Below are positions 44,245-52,638 of a stretch of 64,000 bases of DNA, piece by piece. Both the position numbers and the translations under genes were made by a program. Position 1 is the first letter of the stretch. Every line of letters starts with the position of its first letter. This stretch comes from JASBTN01 sp965228805 (GTDB lineage Bacteria > Pseudomonadota > Alphaproteobacteria > Rhodobacterales > Rhodobacteraceae), in the NCBI RefSeq assembly GCF_965228805.1, contig NZ_CBDDIE010000003.1, forward strand, positions 868,001 through 932,000, given 5' to 3'. The notes below the pieces were generated by a model that saw nothing but the letters and a program-made list of their open reading frames with translations, had not been told where the DNA came from and ran no database searches.

Positions 44245-44832
44245 ATGTCGCAACCCCAATCCGCGTCGAATTCAGGCGAAAATGCGCTAATCGCGCTAGG
44301 TGGCAACCTTGGCTCTACCCATGGTAGGCCCGAGGAAATTCTGCGTCACGCCCTGACAGCGCTGGCAGCCCCGGACATTGAAATCGCGGCCGTGTCTCGT
44401 TTCTTCCGCACGCCTTGTTTTCCTCCCGGTGCGGGCCCGGATTTCGTGAATGCCGCAGCTGTGATATTAACACATCTTGCCCCGAATGTCCTGCTTGAGC
44501 GCCTGCATAAGGTAGAAGCTGAGTTGGGCCGTGAGCGGAACAACCGATGGGAGGCACGGGTCGTCGACCTGGACCTTCTGGCCATGGGCGAACGGGTTCT
44601 GCCCGACTCGAAAACACTGGCCCACTGGATTGACCTGCCGCTGGAACGCCAGACCCGAGAAGCACCGGACCAACTGATTCTGCCCCATCCGCGCATTCAG
44701 GACCGCGGGTTTGTACTGGTGCCATTGGCCGACATCGCGCCTGACTGGTGCCACCCGCAACTGGGCCGGACCGTCACCGAAATGCTGGCCGCCCTGCCAG
44801 AAAGCGAAATTGACGAGATTGCGCCGCTCTAG
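44245..44832 (+). CDS. folK: 2-amino-4-hydroxy-6-hydroxymethyldihydropteridine diphosphokinase
   Basis: A 195-residue HPPK. ALGGNLGSTHG, then FFRTPCFPPGAGPDFVNAA, RWEARVVDLDLLAMGERV (acid residues for magnesium) and LPHPRIQDRGFVLVPLADIAP are the family landmarks. It transfers pyrophosphate to the pterin in folate synthesis. It is slightly longer than the E. coli enzyme because of a 13-residue N-terminal tail and a longer middle. It precedes rpoZ, which seems to have its own promoter. Confidence 0.92.
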   Translation: MSQPQSASNSGENALIALGGNLGSTHGRPEEILRHALTALAAPDIEIAAVSRFFRTPCFPPGAGPDFVNAAAVILTHLAPNVLLERLHKVEAELGRERNNRWEARVVDLDLLAMGERVLPDSKTLAHWIDLPLERQTREAPDQLILPHPRIQDRGFVLVPLADIAPDWCHPQLGRTVTEMLAALPESEIDEIAPL

Positions 44833-44857
44833 CGGTGCGGCCCTGCAGCGAATCGGC

Positions 44858-44886
44858 TTGCCTTCATACGGTCAAGCCCCTAAATA
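44858..44886 (+). promoter_or_regulatory. Candidate sigma-70-type promoter for rpoZ
   Basis: TTGCCT (44858-44863), a 17-base spacer and TAAATA (44881-44886) lie 36 bases before the rpoZ ATG, downstream of the folK stop. Spacing is ideal and both boxes are near consensus for an alphaproteobacterial housekeeping promoter. Confidence 0.5.
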
Positions 44887-44921
44887 GGCACTTCACACCC
44901 CTTGCAAGGATGGAGCTGCAC

Positions 44922-45278
44922 ATGGCCCGCGTGACGGTCGAAGATTGCGTTGACAAGGTCCCGAACCGGTTTGAGCTGGTAATGCTCGCCGCACATCGTG
45001 CGCGCGAAGTGTCCGCTGGTGCCGAGATTACCGTGGATCGCGATAACGACAAGAACCCCGTCGTGTCGCTGCGTGAAATCGCCGACGAGACCCAGACGGC
45101 GGACGAGCTGCGCGAGCGCATGATCGAAAGCCACCAGACTCAGATCGAGGTGGACGAACCCGAGGAGGACCAGATGGCCCTGCTCATGGGTGCCGAAGCT
45201 GCCGACAAGCCGGCCGAGGACGACATGTCCGAAGAAAAGCTGCTGCGCGCGCTGATGGAAGCGCAAGGCCAGGGCTAA
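44922..45278 (+). CDS. rpoZ: DNA-directed RNA polymerase subunit omega
   Basis: A 118-residue omega subunit: MARVTVEDCVDKVPNRFELVMLAAHRAREV is the conserved core, followed by NPVVSLREIADE. The acidic C-terminal extension (QIEVDEPEEDQMALL and on) is longer than in E. coli. Omega helps RNA polymerase assembly and forms part of a ppGpp site; the rsh gene follows at once. GGAG precedes the ATG. Confidence 0.95.
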   Translation: MARVTVEDCVDKVPNRFELVMLAAHRAREVSAGAEITVDRDNDKNPVVSLREIADETQTADELRERMIESHQTQIEVDEPEEDQMALLMGAEAADKPAEDDMSEEKLLRALMEAQGQG

Positions 45279-45305
45279 CCCCCTCTGCGAATGGGAGCAT
45301 CGCGG

Positions 45306-47450
45306 GTGGCGAGCTGGAAAGACGAGCTTGAGCATCTCGACATCGACGGGCTGATCGAGCTCATCGCCACCTACAATCCCAAGTCCAATTCGGACCTGAT
45401 CCGGGCCGCCTTCGAATATGGCGGCCTGATGCATTTTGGCCAGTATCGCCATTCCGGGGATCCCTATTTCACCCACCCGTTCGAGGTGGCGCAGATCCTG
45501 GCCGACATGCAACTGGACGATGCCACGATCATCACCGCTCTGCTGCATGACACGATCGAAGACACCGGGTCGACCTACTCCGAGGTCACCGACAAATTCG
45601 GCGCCGAGATTGCCGAACTGGTCGATGGGGTCACCAAGCTGACCAACCTGCAACTGTCCTCGTCCGAGACCAAGCAAGCCGAAAACTTCCGCAAGCTCTT
45701 CATGGCCATGTCCAAGGACATGCGGGTGATCCTGGTCAAACTTGCCGACCGGTTGCACAACATGCGCACCATCAAGGCGATGCGACCGGAAAAGCAGATC
45801 ATCAAGGCGCGCGAGACGATGGACATCTATGCCCCCTTGGCCGGGCGCATGGGCATGCAGTGGATGCGCGAGGAATTGGAAGACCTCGCCTTTTCCGTTC
45901 TGAACCCGGACGGGCGCATGTCGATCATGCGCCGTTTCCTCAGCCTGCAGAAACAGACCGGTGACGTGATCGAGAAGATCACTGGCGACATCCGCATCGA
46001 GCTGGCCAAAGCCGGGATCGACGCGGCCGTGCTGGGCCGTGCCAAAAAACCTTATTCGATCTGGCGCAAGATGGAGGAGAAGGAGCAGAGCTTTTCACGC
46101 CTCTCGGACATCTACGGGTTTCGCATCATTACCGCTAGCGAAGGCGACTGCTATCGCGCTCTGGGTGCCATCCACCAACGCTGGCGCGCGGTGCCGGGCC
46201 GGTTCAAGGATTACATCAGCCAGCCGAAATCGAACGGATACCGCTCGATCCACACCACCGTATCGGGGCGCGACGGCAAGCGGGTCGAAGTGCAGATCCG
46301 CACCCGCGCGATGCATGACGTGGCCGAAACCGGCGTCGCGGCGCATTGGTCCTACAAGGACGGGGTGCGGTCCGAAAACCCCTTCGCGGTCGACCCGGCC
46401 AAGTGGATCGCCACCCTGACCGAACGGTTCGAGACCGCGGATGATCATGACGAATTCCTCGAGCATGTGAAGCTCGAGATGTATTCGGACCAGGTCTTCT
46501 GCTTCACGCCCAAGGGCGAAGTGGTGAAACTGCCGCGCGGTGCGACCCCGCTGGATTTCGCCTATGCGATCCACACCAAGATTGGCGACAGCTGCGTCGG
46601 CGCCAAGGTGGACGGGATCCGCGTGCCGCTGTGGACCCGGATCAAGAACGGCCAATCGGTCGAGATCATGACCGCCGAGGGGCAGAGCCCGCAGGCCACT
46701 TGGATCGACATCGTGGTCACCGGCCGCGCCAAGGCCGCCATTCGCCGCCGCCTGCGCGAAGAGGACCGCGACCGGTTCATCCGCCTGGGCCGCGAGCTTG
46801 CCCGCGTGGCCTTTGAACATGTCGGGCGCAAGGTCACCGACCGGGTGCTGGAGACCGCCGCCAAGCAGCTGCGCCTGAAGGACGCCAGCGAAGTCCTGGC
46901 CCGGCTAGGCAGCGCCGAACTGACCGGGGTCGAGGTGATTGCCACGGTCTATCCGGAGCTTCATTCCGTGGGCGACGAGATCGACGTGGACGCCGCCGTG
47001 GTCGGGCTGGAACCCGGCCAGGCCTTTACACGCGCCGATTGCTGCCAACCGGTGCCGGGCGAACGCATCGTCGGCATCACCTATCGCGGCAAGGGCGTGA
47101 TGGTGCACACGATCGACTGTAAGTCGCTTGCCGAACTTGAGGACGAAAGCAACCGCTGGGTCGACATTCAATGGCATTCCGGCCGCCACCCTGCGGTGCA
47201 CACGGTCAGCCTGGACACCACGATTGCGAATGACGCTGGCGTGCTTGGGCGTATTTGCACATTGATTGGCGAGCAGAAGGCCAATATCTCGGACTTGAGG
47301 TTCCTGGATCGCAAGCCGGATTATTTCCGGCTGATCGTCGATGTCGATTTACGTGATCTTGAGCATCTGCATGCTGTCATGCTTGCGCTCGAGGCCGACA
47401 GTGACGTGGCCGCTCTGCGCCGCCATCGGGATCTCGACCGAAAACCGTAA
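45306..47450 (+). CDS. Bifunctional (p)ppGpp synthetase/hydrolase (RelA/SpoT homologue, Rsh)
   Basis: A 714-residue long RSH protein with all domains. The HD hydrolase has ALLHDTIEDT, the synthetase YGFRIITAS and FKDYISQPKSNGYRSIHTTV, then come TGS (VFCFTPKGEVVKLPRGATPLDFAY), a central region with a DCCQPVPGERIVG zinc-finger-like segment and a C-terminal ACT domain. An intact HD site means it can both make and remove (p)ppGpp. GTG 45306 is chosen because GGGAG lies eight bases before; ATG 45291, five codons upstream, lacks such a site. It follows rpoZ by 27 bases. Confidence 0.95.
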   Translation: MASWKDELEHLDIDGLIELIATYNPKSNSDLIRAAFEYGGLMHFGQYRHSGDPYFTHPFEVAQILADMQLDDATIITALLHDTIEDTGSTYSEVTDKFGAEIAELVDGVTKLTNLQLSSSETKQAENFRKLFMAMSKDMRVILVKLADRLHNMRTIKAMRPEKQIIKARETMDIYAPLAGRMGMQWMREELEDLAFSVLNPDGRMSIMRRFLSLQKQTGDVIEKITGDIRIELAKAGIDAAVLGRAKKPYSIWRKMEEKEQSFSRLSDIYGFRIITASEGDCYRALGAIHQRWRAVPGRFKDYISQPKSNGYRSIHTTVSGRDGKRVEVQIRTRAMHDVAETGVAAHWSYKDGVRSENPFAVDPAKWIATLTERFETADDHDEFLEHVKLEMYSDQVFCFTPKGEVVKLPRGATPLDFAYAIHTKIGDSCVGAKVDGIRVPLWTRIKNGQSVEIMTAEGQSPQATWIDIVVTGRAKAAIRRRLREEDRDRFIRLGRELARVAFEHVGRKVTDRVLETAAKQLRLKDASEVLARLGSAELTGVEVIATVYPELHSVGDEIDVDAAVVGLEPGQAFTRADCCQPVPGERIVGITYRGKGVMVHTIDCKSLAELEDESNRWVDIQWHSGRHPAVHTVSLDTTIANDAGVLGRICTLIGEQKANISDLRFLDRKPDYFRLIVDVDLRDLEHLHAVMLALEADSDVAALRRHRDLDRKP

Positions 47451-47471
47451 CCGGCCGCAAGGTCCAGCCAG

Positions 47472-48119
47472 ATGGGGGCAAGCGTGTTCAAGCGCAACCC
47501 ACGCAGCTATCTCAGGATCGTCGCGGAGTTCTTCTATCCGCGCGGTGGCTGGTATCGTGCGGCGGGCTACGTGATCCATCGCGTGCGCAGGTTGCCTGAT
47601 CCGCCCCACCGTATCTCGCGCGGGATCGCCGCCGGGGTCTTCGTCTGCTTTACCCCGTTCTTCGGCATGCATTTCCTGTTCGCCGCAATTGTCGCCTGGG
47701 TGATTCGCGGCAATATCCTGGCCTCTTTGCTTGCAACCTTCTTCGGCAACCCACTGACCTTTCCGTTGATTGCCGAACTGTCGATCAGCTTGGGCGCGCG
47801 GTTCATGGGGCTGCCGATGGACATCCACCTGCCCCAGATCGTCGAAGCCTTCGGCGCTGCGCTGGGCGACCTGTGGTTCAACTTCAAGGCGGCCTTTTCC
47901 GATGCGCGTGCCGATTGGCGTGATCTGCACCATTTCTTTCACCGCGTCTTTCTGCCCTACCTGGTTGGCGGACTGCTGCCCGGAGTGGGATCAGGCATGA
48001 TGGCCTACGGATTGTCGCGCCCGGTCATCCACGCCTATCAACGTCGCCGCATCAAGAAGCTGCGCGCGCGATATGAAAAACGCATGGCCGCGCGCACGGA
48101 GGCTGACGTAGCCGAATAA
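47472..48119 (+). CDS. DUF2062 domain membrane protein
   Basis: A 215-residue membrane protein. The conserved DUF2062 core starts SRGIAAGVFVCFTPFFGMHFLFAA, followed by GNILASLLATFFGNPLTFPLI, with a further hydrophobic segment near 160-185 and a strongly basic C-terminal tail (RRRIKKLRARYEKRM). The family has no known function. It lies 21 bases after rsh and before pdxJ. GTG 47484 is an alternative start. Confidence 0.85.
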   Translation: MGASVFKRNPRSYLRIVAEFFYPRGGWYRAAGYVIHRVRRLPDPPHRISRGIAAGVFVCFTPFFGMHFLFAAIVAWVIRGNILASLLATFFGNPLTFPLIAELSISLGARFMGLPMDIHLPQIVEAFGAALGDLWFNFKAAFSDARADWRDLHHFFHRVFLPYLVGGLLPGVGSGMMAYGLSRPVIHAYQRRRIKKLRARYEKRMAARTEADVAE

Positions 48120-48143
48120 AGGCGCTATGGATTCGCCTGAGAC

Positions 48144-48239
48144 TAACGTCACGCCTTTATCCTGGGTCAGGGTAAAGGCGTGACGCTACGGGACATATCA
48201 ATGTTGTGGGCGTTTCCTCCATAACCTGTGATTCAGGTT
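48144..48239. other. Hairpins in the leader region of pdxJ
   Basis: Between the DUF2062 gene and pdxJ is a long inverted repeat (48144-48162 with 48170-48188, 17 of 19 bases paired, CACGCCTTTA/TAAAGGCGTG core). A second perfect 6-bp stem AACCTG/CAGGTT follows (48223-48239) with TTTT at its end. The first may end the rsh transcript. The second is a small terminator-like stem 36 bases before the pdxJ start and might act as an attenuator. Confidence 0.5.
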
Positions 48240-48274
48240 TTGGACGAAACGCTTTAGGCGAAAAGGAACGCGCG

Positions 48275-49027
48275 ATGACCGACTTTCTGGGCCCGTTGCG
48301 GCTGGGTGTGAACATCGACCACGTGGCCACCGTGCGCAATGCGCGCGGCTCGGCCTATCCGGACCCGGTGCGGGCCGCCAAACTGGCCGAGGAGGCCGGC
48401 GCCGACGGCATTACCGCCCACCTGCGCGAAGACCGCCGCCACATCGCCGACGCGGATATCGATGCGCTGATGGAGGCGCTGACCGTGCCCCTGAACTTTG
48501 AAATGGCAGCCACCGACGAGATGCAGGAAATCGCCCTGCGTCACAAACCCCACGCGGTCTGCATCGTGCCCGAAAAGCGCGAGGAACTGACCACCGAGGG
48601 CGGGTTGGAAGTGGCGCGCCAGGAAAACCGCCTGGCCCATTACATCAAGCCCCTGCGCGACGCGGGCTGCCGGGTGTCGATCTTCATCGCCGCCGACCGG
48701 GCCCAGATCGAAGCCGCCGCGCGCATCCGCGCCGAGGTTGTCGAGCTGCACACCGGCGCCTATTGCGACTACCACGCCGAGGGCCGGTTCGACGAACGCG
48801 ACGCCGAACTGGAGCGCCTGCGCGAAATGTCCGCCTTCGCCCATTCCCTGGGTCTGGAGGTGCACGCGGGCCACGGGCTGACCTATGACACGGTCGCGCC
48901 GGTTGCGGCCTTCCCAGAGGTGATGGAGCTGAACATCGGCCATTTCCTGATTGGCGAAGCAATCTTCCGCGGCCTGACCCCCGCCATCGCCGAAATGCGC
49001 CGGATGATGGACGAGGCGCGGGCGTAA
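48275..49027 (+). CDS. pdxJ: Pyridoxine 5'-phosphate synthase
   Basis: A 250-residue TIM-barrel enzyme: LRLGVNIDHVATVRNARG, GADGITAHLREDRRHI, VCIVPEKREELTTEGGL, ELHTGAYCDYH, VHAGHGLTYDT and NIGHFLIGEAIFRGL are the PdxJ landmarks. It condenses 1-deoxyxylulose 5-phosphate with aminoacetone phosphate to pyridoxine 5'-phosphate. AAAAGGA precedes ATG 48275. In related genomes acpS often follows directly; here two extra genes stand between them. Confidence 0.96.
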   Translation: MTDFLGPLRLGVNIDHVATVRNARGSAYPDPVRAAKLAEEAGADGITAHLREDRRHIADADIDALMEALTVPLNFEMAATDEMQEIALRHKPHAVCIVPEKREELTTEGGLEVARQENRLAHYIKPLRDAGCRVSIFIAADRAQIEAAARIRAEVVELHTGAYCDYHAEGRFDERDAELERLREMSAFAHSLGLEVHAGHGLTYDTVAPVAAFPEVMELNIGHFLIGEAIFRGLTPAIAEMRRMMDEARA

Positions 49028-49035
49028 AGCGGGTC

Positions 49036-49058
49036 CAAAACTTTTCAGAAAAGTTTTG
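49036..49058. repeat. Perfect AT-rich hairpin after pdxJ
   Basis: CAAAACTTTT (49036-49045) and AAAAGTTTTG (49049-49058) form a 10-bp stem with loop CAG, nine bases past the pdxJ stop. The stem lacks GC pairs and is short of a T run beyond the stem, so it is probably a dispersed intergenic hairpin with some terminator effect. Confidence 0.55.
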
Positions 49059-49081
49059 TCGCGCAACAGAGAGGACGGGAC

Positions 49082-50059
49082 ATGAAAGCAGTCTGGTACG
49101 AAGGGTTCGGTCCCGCCGATCAGGTGCTGATCCATGGCGAGATGCCCACGCCCGATCCGGCCCCCGGTGAGGTTCTGGTGCGCGTGCATGCCTCCGGCAT
49201 CAACCCTTCGGACGTGAAACTGCGCGCGGGCGCGCGGCCCGGCGCGACCATGGCCTATCCGCGCATCGTGCCCCATTCGGATGGCGCGGGCGTGATCGAG
49301 GCGGTGGGCGAAGGGGTCGATCCCGCCCGGGTCGGCCAGCGGGTCTGGCTGTGGAACGCCTGCTGGCAACGCGCCCTTGGCACCGCCGCCGAATATGTCG
49401 CCCTGCCCGCCCACCAGGCCGTGCCCCTGCCGGACGGCACATCGTTCACCGAAGGCGCCTGCCTGGGCATCCCCGCCATGACCGCCTGGTATGCGCTGTT
49501 CCGCGACGGGCCGATCGCGGGCAAGACCGTGCTTATCACCGGCGGCGCGGGCACGGTCGGGCGCTATGCCTGCCAGATGGCGGCCCTGGGCGGGGCGCGG
49601 GTGATCACCACGGTATCCTCCACCGAAAAGGCCGCCCATAGCGGCGCGTCGGACTGGGTGAACTACCGCGAGGCGGACGTGGCCGAAACGGTGCGCGACA
49701 TGACCGGTGGCGACGGTGTCGACCGGATTGTCGAGGTCGATTTCGCCGCCAACCAGGCCGCCAGCCTGGCGCTGATCAAACCGGGCGGCACCATCGCCTC
49801 CTACGCCTCCGCCAGCCAGATGGCGCCGGAGCTGGCCTTCTACCCGTTCATGTTTCTGAACGTGACCCTGCAGATGCTGATCATCTACCAGCTCGACCAT
49901 GCCACCCATGCGCGGGGTGAGGCGCAGTTGTCCGACTGGCTGGCTGCAGGCAAGCTGACCCATGCGGTCGTGCCCGGCGGCACCCTGGCCGATACGGCTG
50001 CCGCCCATGCCAAGGTCGAAGCCGGGCAGAAGCTGGGCACCGTCGTGGTCGAGGTCTGA
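49082..50059 (+). CDS. NADPH:quinone oxidoreductase family protein (zinc-independent MDR)
   Basis: A 325-residue medium-chain dehydrogenase/reductase. The N-terminal MKAVWYEGFGPADQVL and HASGINPSDVKLRAG are typical of quinone oxidoreductases. The NADP-binding segment is LITGGAGTVGRYACQMAALGG. The structural and catalytic zinc Cys are missing, as in the QOR branch. It follows pdxJ across a hairpin and is four bases ahead of a LysE exporter. The substrate is probably a quinone or an enone. Confidence 0.88.
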   Translation: MKAVWYEGFGPADQVLIHGEMPTPDPAPGEVLVRVHASGINPSDVKLRAGARPGATMAYPRIVPHSDGAGVIEAVGEGVDPARVGQRVWLWNACWQRALGTAAEYVALPAHQAVPLPDGTSFTEGACLGIPAMTAWYALFRDGPIAGKTVLITGGAGTVGRYACQMAALGGARVITTVSSTEKAAHSGASDWVNYREADVAETVRDMTGGDGVDRIVEVDFAANQAASLALIKPGGTIASYASASQMAPELAFYPFMFLNVTLQMLIIYQLDHATHARGEAQLSDWLAAGKLTHAVVPGGTLADTAAAHAKVEAGQKLGTVVVEV

Positions 50060-50062
50060 GCG

Positions 50063-50695
50063 ATGATCGGGCTTGAATGGATCGCGCTCTGGGTGGCCTG
50101 GGTCCTGGCCGGGGGCAGCCCCGGACCGGCCACCCTGTCGATCGCGGGCACCTCAATGACCCACGGGCGCCGCGCGGGCCTGGTCTTTTCCACCGGCATC
50201 CTGTTCGGATCTGCCTGCTGGGGCCTGGCCGCCGCCGCCGGGATGAGCGCGGTGATGCAGGCCAATGCCTGGATCTTCGAGATCCTGCGCTATGCAGGTG
50301 CCAGCTACCTGCTGTTCCTGGCGCTGAAATCCCTGCGTTCGGCGCTCAGCCCGCAGATGCCGACCAAGGGCCGCGCCCATGGCGGGGCCGCAGCACAGAT
50401 CTTCACCAAGGGTGCCTTGATCCACCTGACCAATCCGAAAGCCATCCTCAGCTGGGCCTCGATCTATTCCCTAGTCCTGCCCGCGGGGGCCTCTCCGGCG
50501 CAGGTCTTCGGCCTCTTTGCCTTCCTCTACTCCGGCTCGCTCTTGATCTTCCCGGGTTATGCGGTGCTGTTTTCCACCCCCAGCGTGGTCGCGACCTATG
50601 CCCGCCTGCGCCGCTGGTTCGAACTGGTCTTTGCCGGGTTCTTCGGCTTTGCCAGCCTCAAGGTGCTGACTGCCAAACTGGGGGACGCCACATGA
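50063..50695 (+). CDS. LysE/RhtB family exporter (third of three)
   Basis: A 210-residue inner-membrane exporter with about six helices, GGSPGPATLSIAGTSMTHGRRAG at the N-terminus and IHLTNPKAILSWASIYSLVLP in the middle. It follows the quinone oxidoreductase by three bases and overlaps acpS as ATGA, so it is locked in the pdxJ-rnc transcript. The substrate is unknown. Confidence 0.9.
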   Translation: MIGLEWIALWVAWVLAGGSPGPATLSIAGTSMTHGRRAGLVFSTGILFGSACWGLAAAAGMSAVMQANAWIFEILRYAGASYLLFLALKSLRSALSPQMPTKGRAHGGAAAQIFTKGALIHLTNPKAILSWASIYSLVLPAGASPAQVFGLFAFLYSGSLLIFPGYAVLFSTPSVVATYARLRRWFELVFAGFFGFASLKVLTAKLGDAT

Positions 50696-51105
50696 TCCTG
50701 GGCATCGGCACCGACCTTGCCAATATCGAGCGCATTGCAGGCACCCTAGATCGCTTCGGCGACCGGTTTCGCACCCGCGTCTTTACCGAAACCGAACTCG
50801 CCAAGGCCGCACGCCGCAAGGACGAGGCGGGTACGCTGGCCAAACGCTGGGCGGCAAAAGAAGCCTGTTCCAAAGCGCTTGGAACCGGACTGGCCATGGG
50901 CATCTCCTGGCGCGACATGGCGGTCACCAACCTGCGCACCGGACAGCCGGTGATGGAAGTGACCGGCTGGGCCGCCGAACGGCTGGCCGAGATGACCCCA
51001 CCCGGGCATGAGGCAATCATTCACGTCACCCTGACTGATGATCACCCTTGGGCGCAGGCCTTCGTGGTGATCGAGGCACGACCTCTCACCCCGACTTCGG
51101 GTTGA
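50692..51105 (+). CDS. acpS: Holo-[acyl-carrier-protein] synthase
   Basis: A 137-residue AcpS with ILGIGTDLANIERI (Asp8) and FTETELAKA, and the magnesium/CoA site AKRWAAKEACSKALGTG. It moves 4'-phosphopantetheine from CoA to apo-ACP. It overlaps the LysE stop by four bases; lepB starts 67 bases later. Confidence 0.94.
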   Translation: MILGIGTDLANIERIAGTLDRFGDRFRTRVFTETELAKAARRKDEAGTLAKRWAAKEACSKALGTGLAMGISWRDMAVTNLRTGQPVMEVTGWAAERLAEMTPPGHEAIIHVTLTDDHPWAQAFVVIEARPLTPTSG

Positions 51106-51172
51106 CTTGGCGCCGCCATCCGCCCACATAGCCCCGAACAGCCCGCACTCGCAGCAACAGGCAGGACAGATC

Positions 51173-51955
51173 ATGGCAGAGAAGAAAGAGGACGGCCTTT
51201 GGGAGAACGTGAAAACGATCTTCTGGGCGCTCATCATCGCGGGCCTCTTCCGCACGTTGTTCTTCCAACCTTTCTGGATCCCCACCGGGTCAATGAAGGA
51301 CACGCTGCTGATCGGCGATTTCCTGTTCGTGAACAAGATGGCTTATGGCTACTCGCGCCATTCCTGCCCCTTCTCGATGTGCCCCATCTCCGGGCGGATC
51401 TTTGCCTCGGAACCCGAGCGCGGCGATGTAGTCGTGTTCCGTCACCCGGTGTTGAACACCGACTACGTCAAACGTCTGATCGGCCTGCCGGGCGACAAGA
51501 TCCAGATGAAGGACGGGGTGCTTTACATCAATGGAGAAGCTGCGCCGCAGGAACCAACTGGCATCTTCGAGGAGATCAAGGCACCGCAGGGGCGTTTCGG
51601 CACCGTGCCGCGCTGTTCCAACGACCCGGTCGGCCAGGGCGGCGTCTGTGAGAAAGAGCGATTCATCGAAACCCTACCGGGCGGCGTTGAACATGCGGTC
51701 CTGAACGCCACGATGCGCAACGGTACCGACAACACGCGTGTCTTCACCGTGCCCGAGGGGCATTACTTCTTCATGGGGGACAACCGCGACAACTCAACCG
51801 ACAGCCGGGTCGCTCAGCAGGCAGGTGGTGTCGGTATGGTGCCCGCCGAATACCTTCTGGGACGGGCTGATCGCGTGATCTTCTCCTCCGCCGGCAAGCG
51901 GCTGGTCTACTTCTGGACCTGGCGCGGGGACCGTTTTTTCGAGGCAATCGAGTGA
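51173..51955 (+). CDS. lepB: Signal peptidase I
   Basis: A 260-residue membrane-anchored Ser/Lys peptidase. One helix (about 14-30) is followed by the catalytic Ser40 in IPTGSMKDTLLIGD and Lys100 in DYVKRLIGLPGD; the box E segment FMGDNRDNSTDSR is at 200-220. Two extra Cys (SRHSCPFSMC) lie after box B, an alphaproteobacterial feature. It cuts signal peptides of exported proteins. Its stop overlaps the rnc start as GTGA. Confidence 0.95.
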   Translation: MAEKKEDGLWENVKTIFWALIIAGLFRTLFFQPFWIPTGSMKDTLLIGDFLFVNKMAYGYSRHSCPFSMCPISGRIFASEPERGDVVVFRHPVLNTDYVKRLIGLPGDKIQMKDGVLYINGEAAPQEPTGIFEEIKAPQGRFGTVPRCSNDPVGQGGVCEKERFIETLPGGVEHAVLNATMRNGTDNTRVFTVPEGHYFFMGDNRDNSTDSRVAQQAGGVGMVPAEYLLGRADRVIFSSAGKRLVYFWTWRGDRFFEAIE

Positions 51956-52632
51956 AACTGTCGACCGACCTCAAATCCTTCGAGGATCGGTTGGGTCACA
52001 GCTTTGCGCGGCCAGAGCTGTTGATCCGCGCGCTGACGCACGGCTCGATCAGCTCGAACACACGGCCCGACAACCAGCGGTTGGAGTTTCTGGGGGACCG
52101 AGTGCTGGGCCTGGTCATGGCCGAAAAGCTGCTGAAGGATGATCCCGATGCGCCCGAAGGCACGCTGGCGCCGCGCTACAACGCGCTGGTGCGCAAGGAA
52201 ACCTGCGCGGATGTGGCGCGTCAGATCGACATCGGTGCGGTCCTGAAACTCGGCCGATCCGAGATGAAGACCGGCGGGCGCCGCAAGCTGGCGCTGCTGG
52301 GCGATGCGATGGAGGCGGTGATTGCCGCGATCTATCTGGACGCCGGGTTCGAGGCGGCACAGACGGTGATCCTGGCCCTGTGGGGCGACCGAATTCAGAA
52401 TGTCGAGGCCGATGCCCGCGACGCCAAGACCTCACTGCAGGAATGGGCCCAGGCGCGCAAATTGCCCCCGCCCTCTTATGTCGAGCTGTCGCGCGAAGGG
52501 CCGGATCACGCCCCTGTCTTCACAATCGAAGTTCGGCTGGAAAACGGACGCAGCGCAACTTCGAAGGCGCCATCGAAACGGGCGGCCGAACAGGCGGCCG
52601 CCAAGGCGCTTTTGGCAGAACTCAAGGGCTGA
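51952..52632 (+). CDS. rnc: Ribonuclease III
   Basis: A 226-residue RNase III with a catalytic domain (NQRLEFLGDRVLGL, Glu45 and Asp49; second acid pair in LLGDAMEAVIAAIYLDAG) and a C-terminal double-stranded RNA-binding domain (LQEWAQARKLPPPSYVEL to the end). The usual Glu before RLEFLGD is Gln42; that residue is not a metal ligand. It starts at a GTG overlapping the lepB stop. The opposite-strand chemoreceptor begins seven bases past its stop, which separates it from era. Confidence 0.95.
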   Translation: MKLSTDLKSFEDRLGHSFARPELLIRALTHGSISSNTRPDNQRLEFLGDRVLGLVMAEKLLKDDPDAPEGTLAPRYNALVRKETCADVARQIDIGAVLKLGRSEMKTGGRRKLALLGDAMEAVIAAIYLDAGFEAAQTVILALWGDRIQNVEADARDAKTSLQEWAQARKLPPPSYVELSREGPDHAPVFTIEVRLENGRSATSKAPSKRAAEQAAAKALLAELKG

Positions 52633-52638
52633 CCCCGA

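Noticed and set aside
48254..50008. 584-codon open frame on the minus strand
   Set aside because: It lies antisense to pdxJ and the quinone oxidoreductase, both clear family members. Its Gly/Arg/His/Asp-rich composition is typical of antisense frames in GC-rich DNA.
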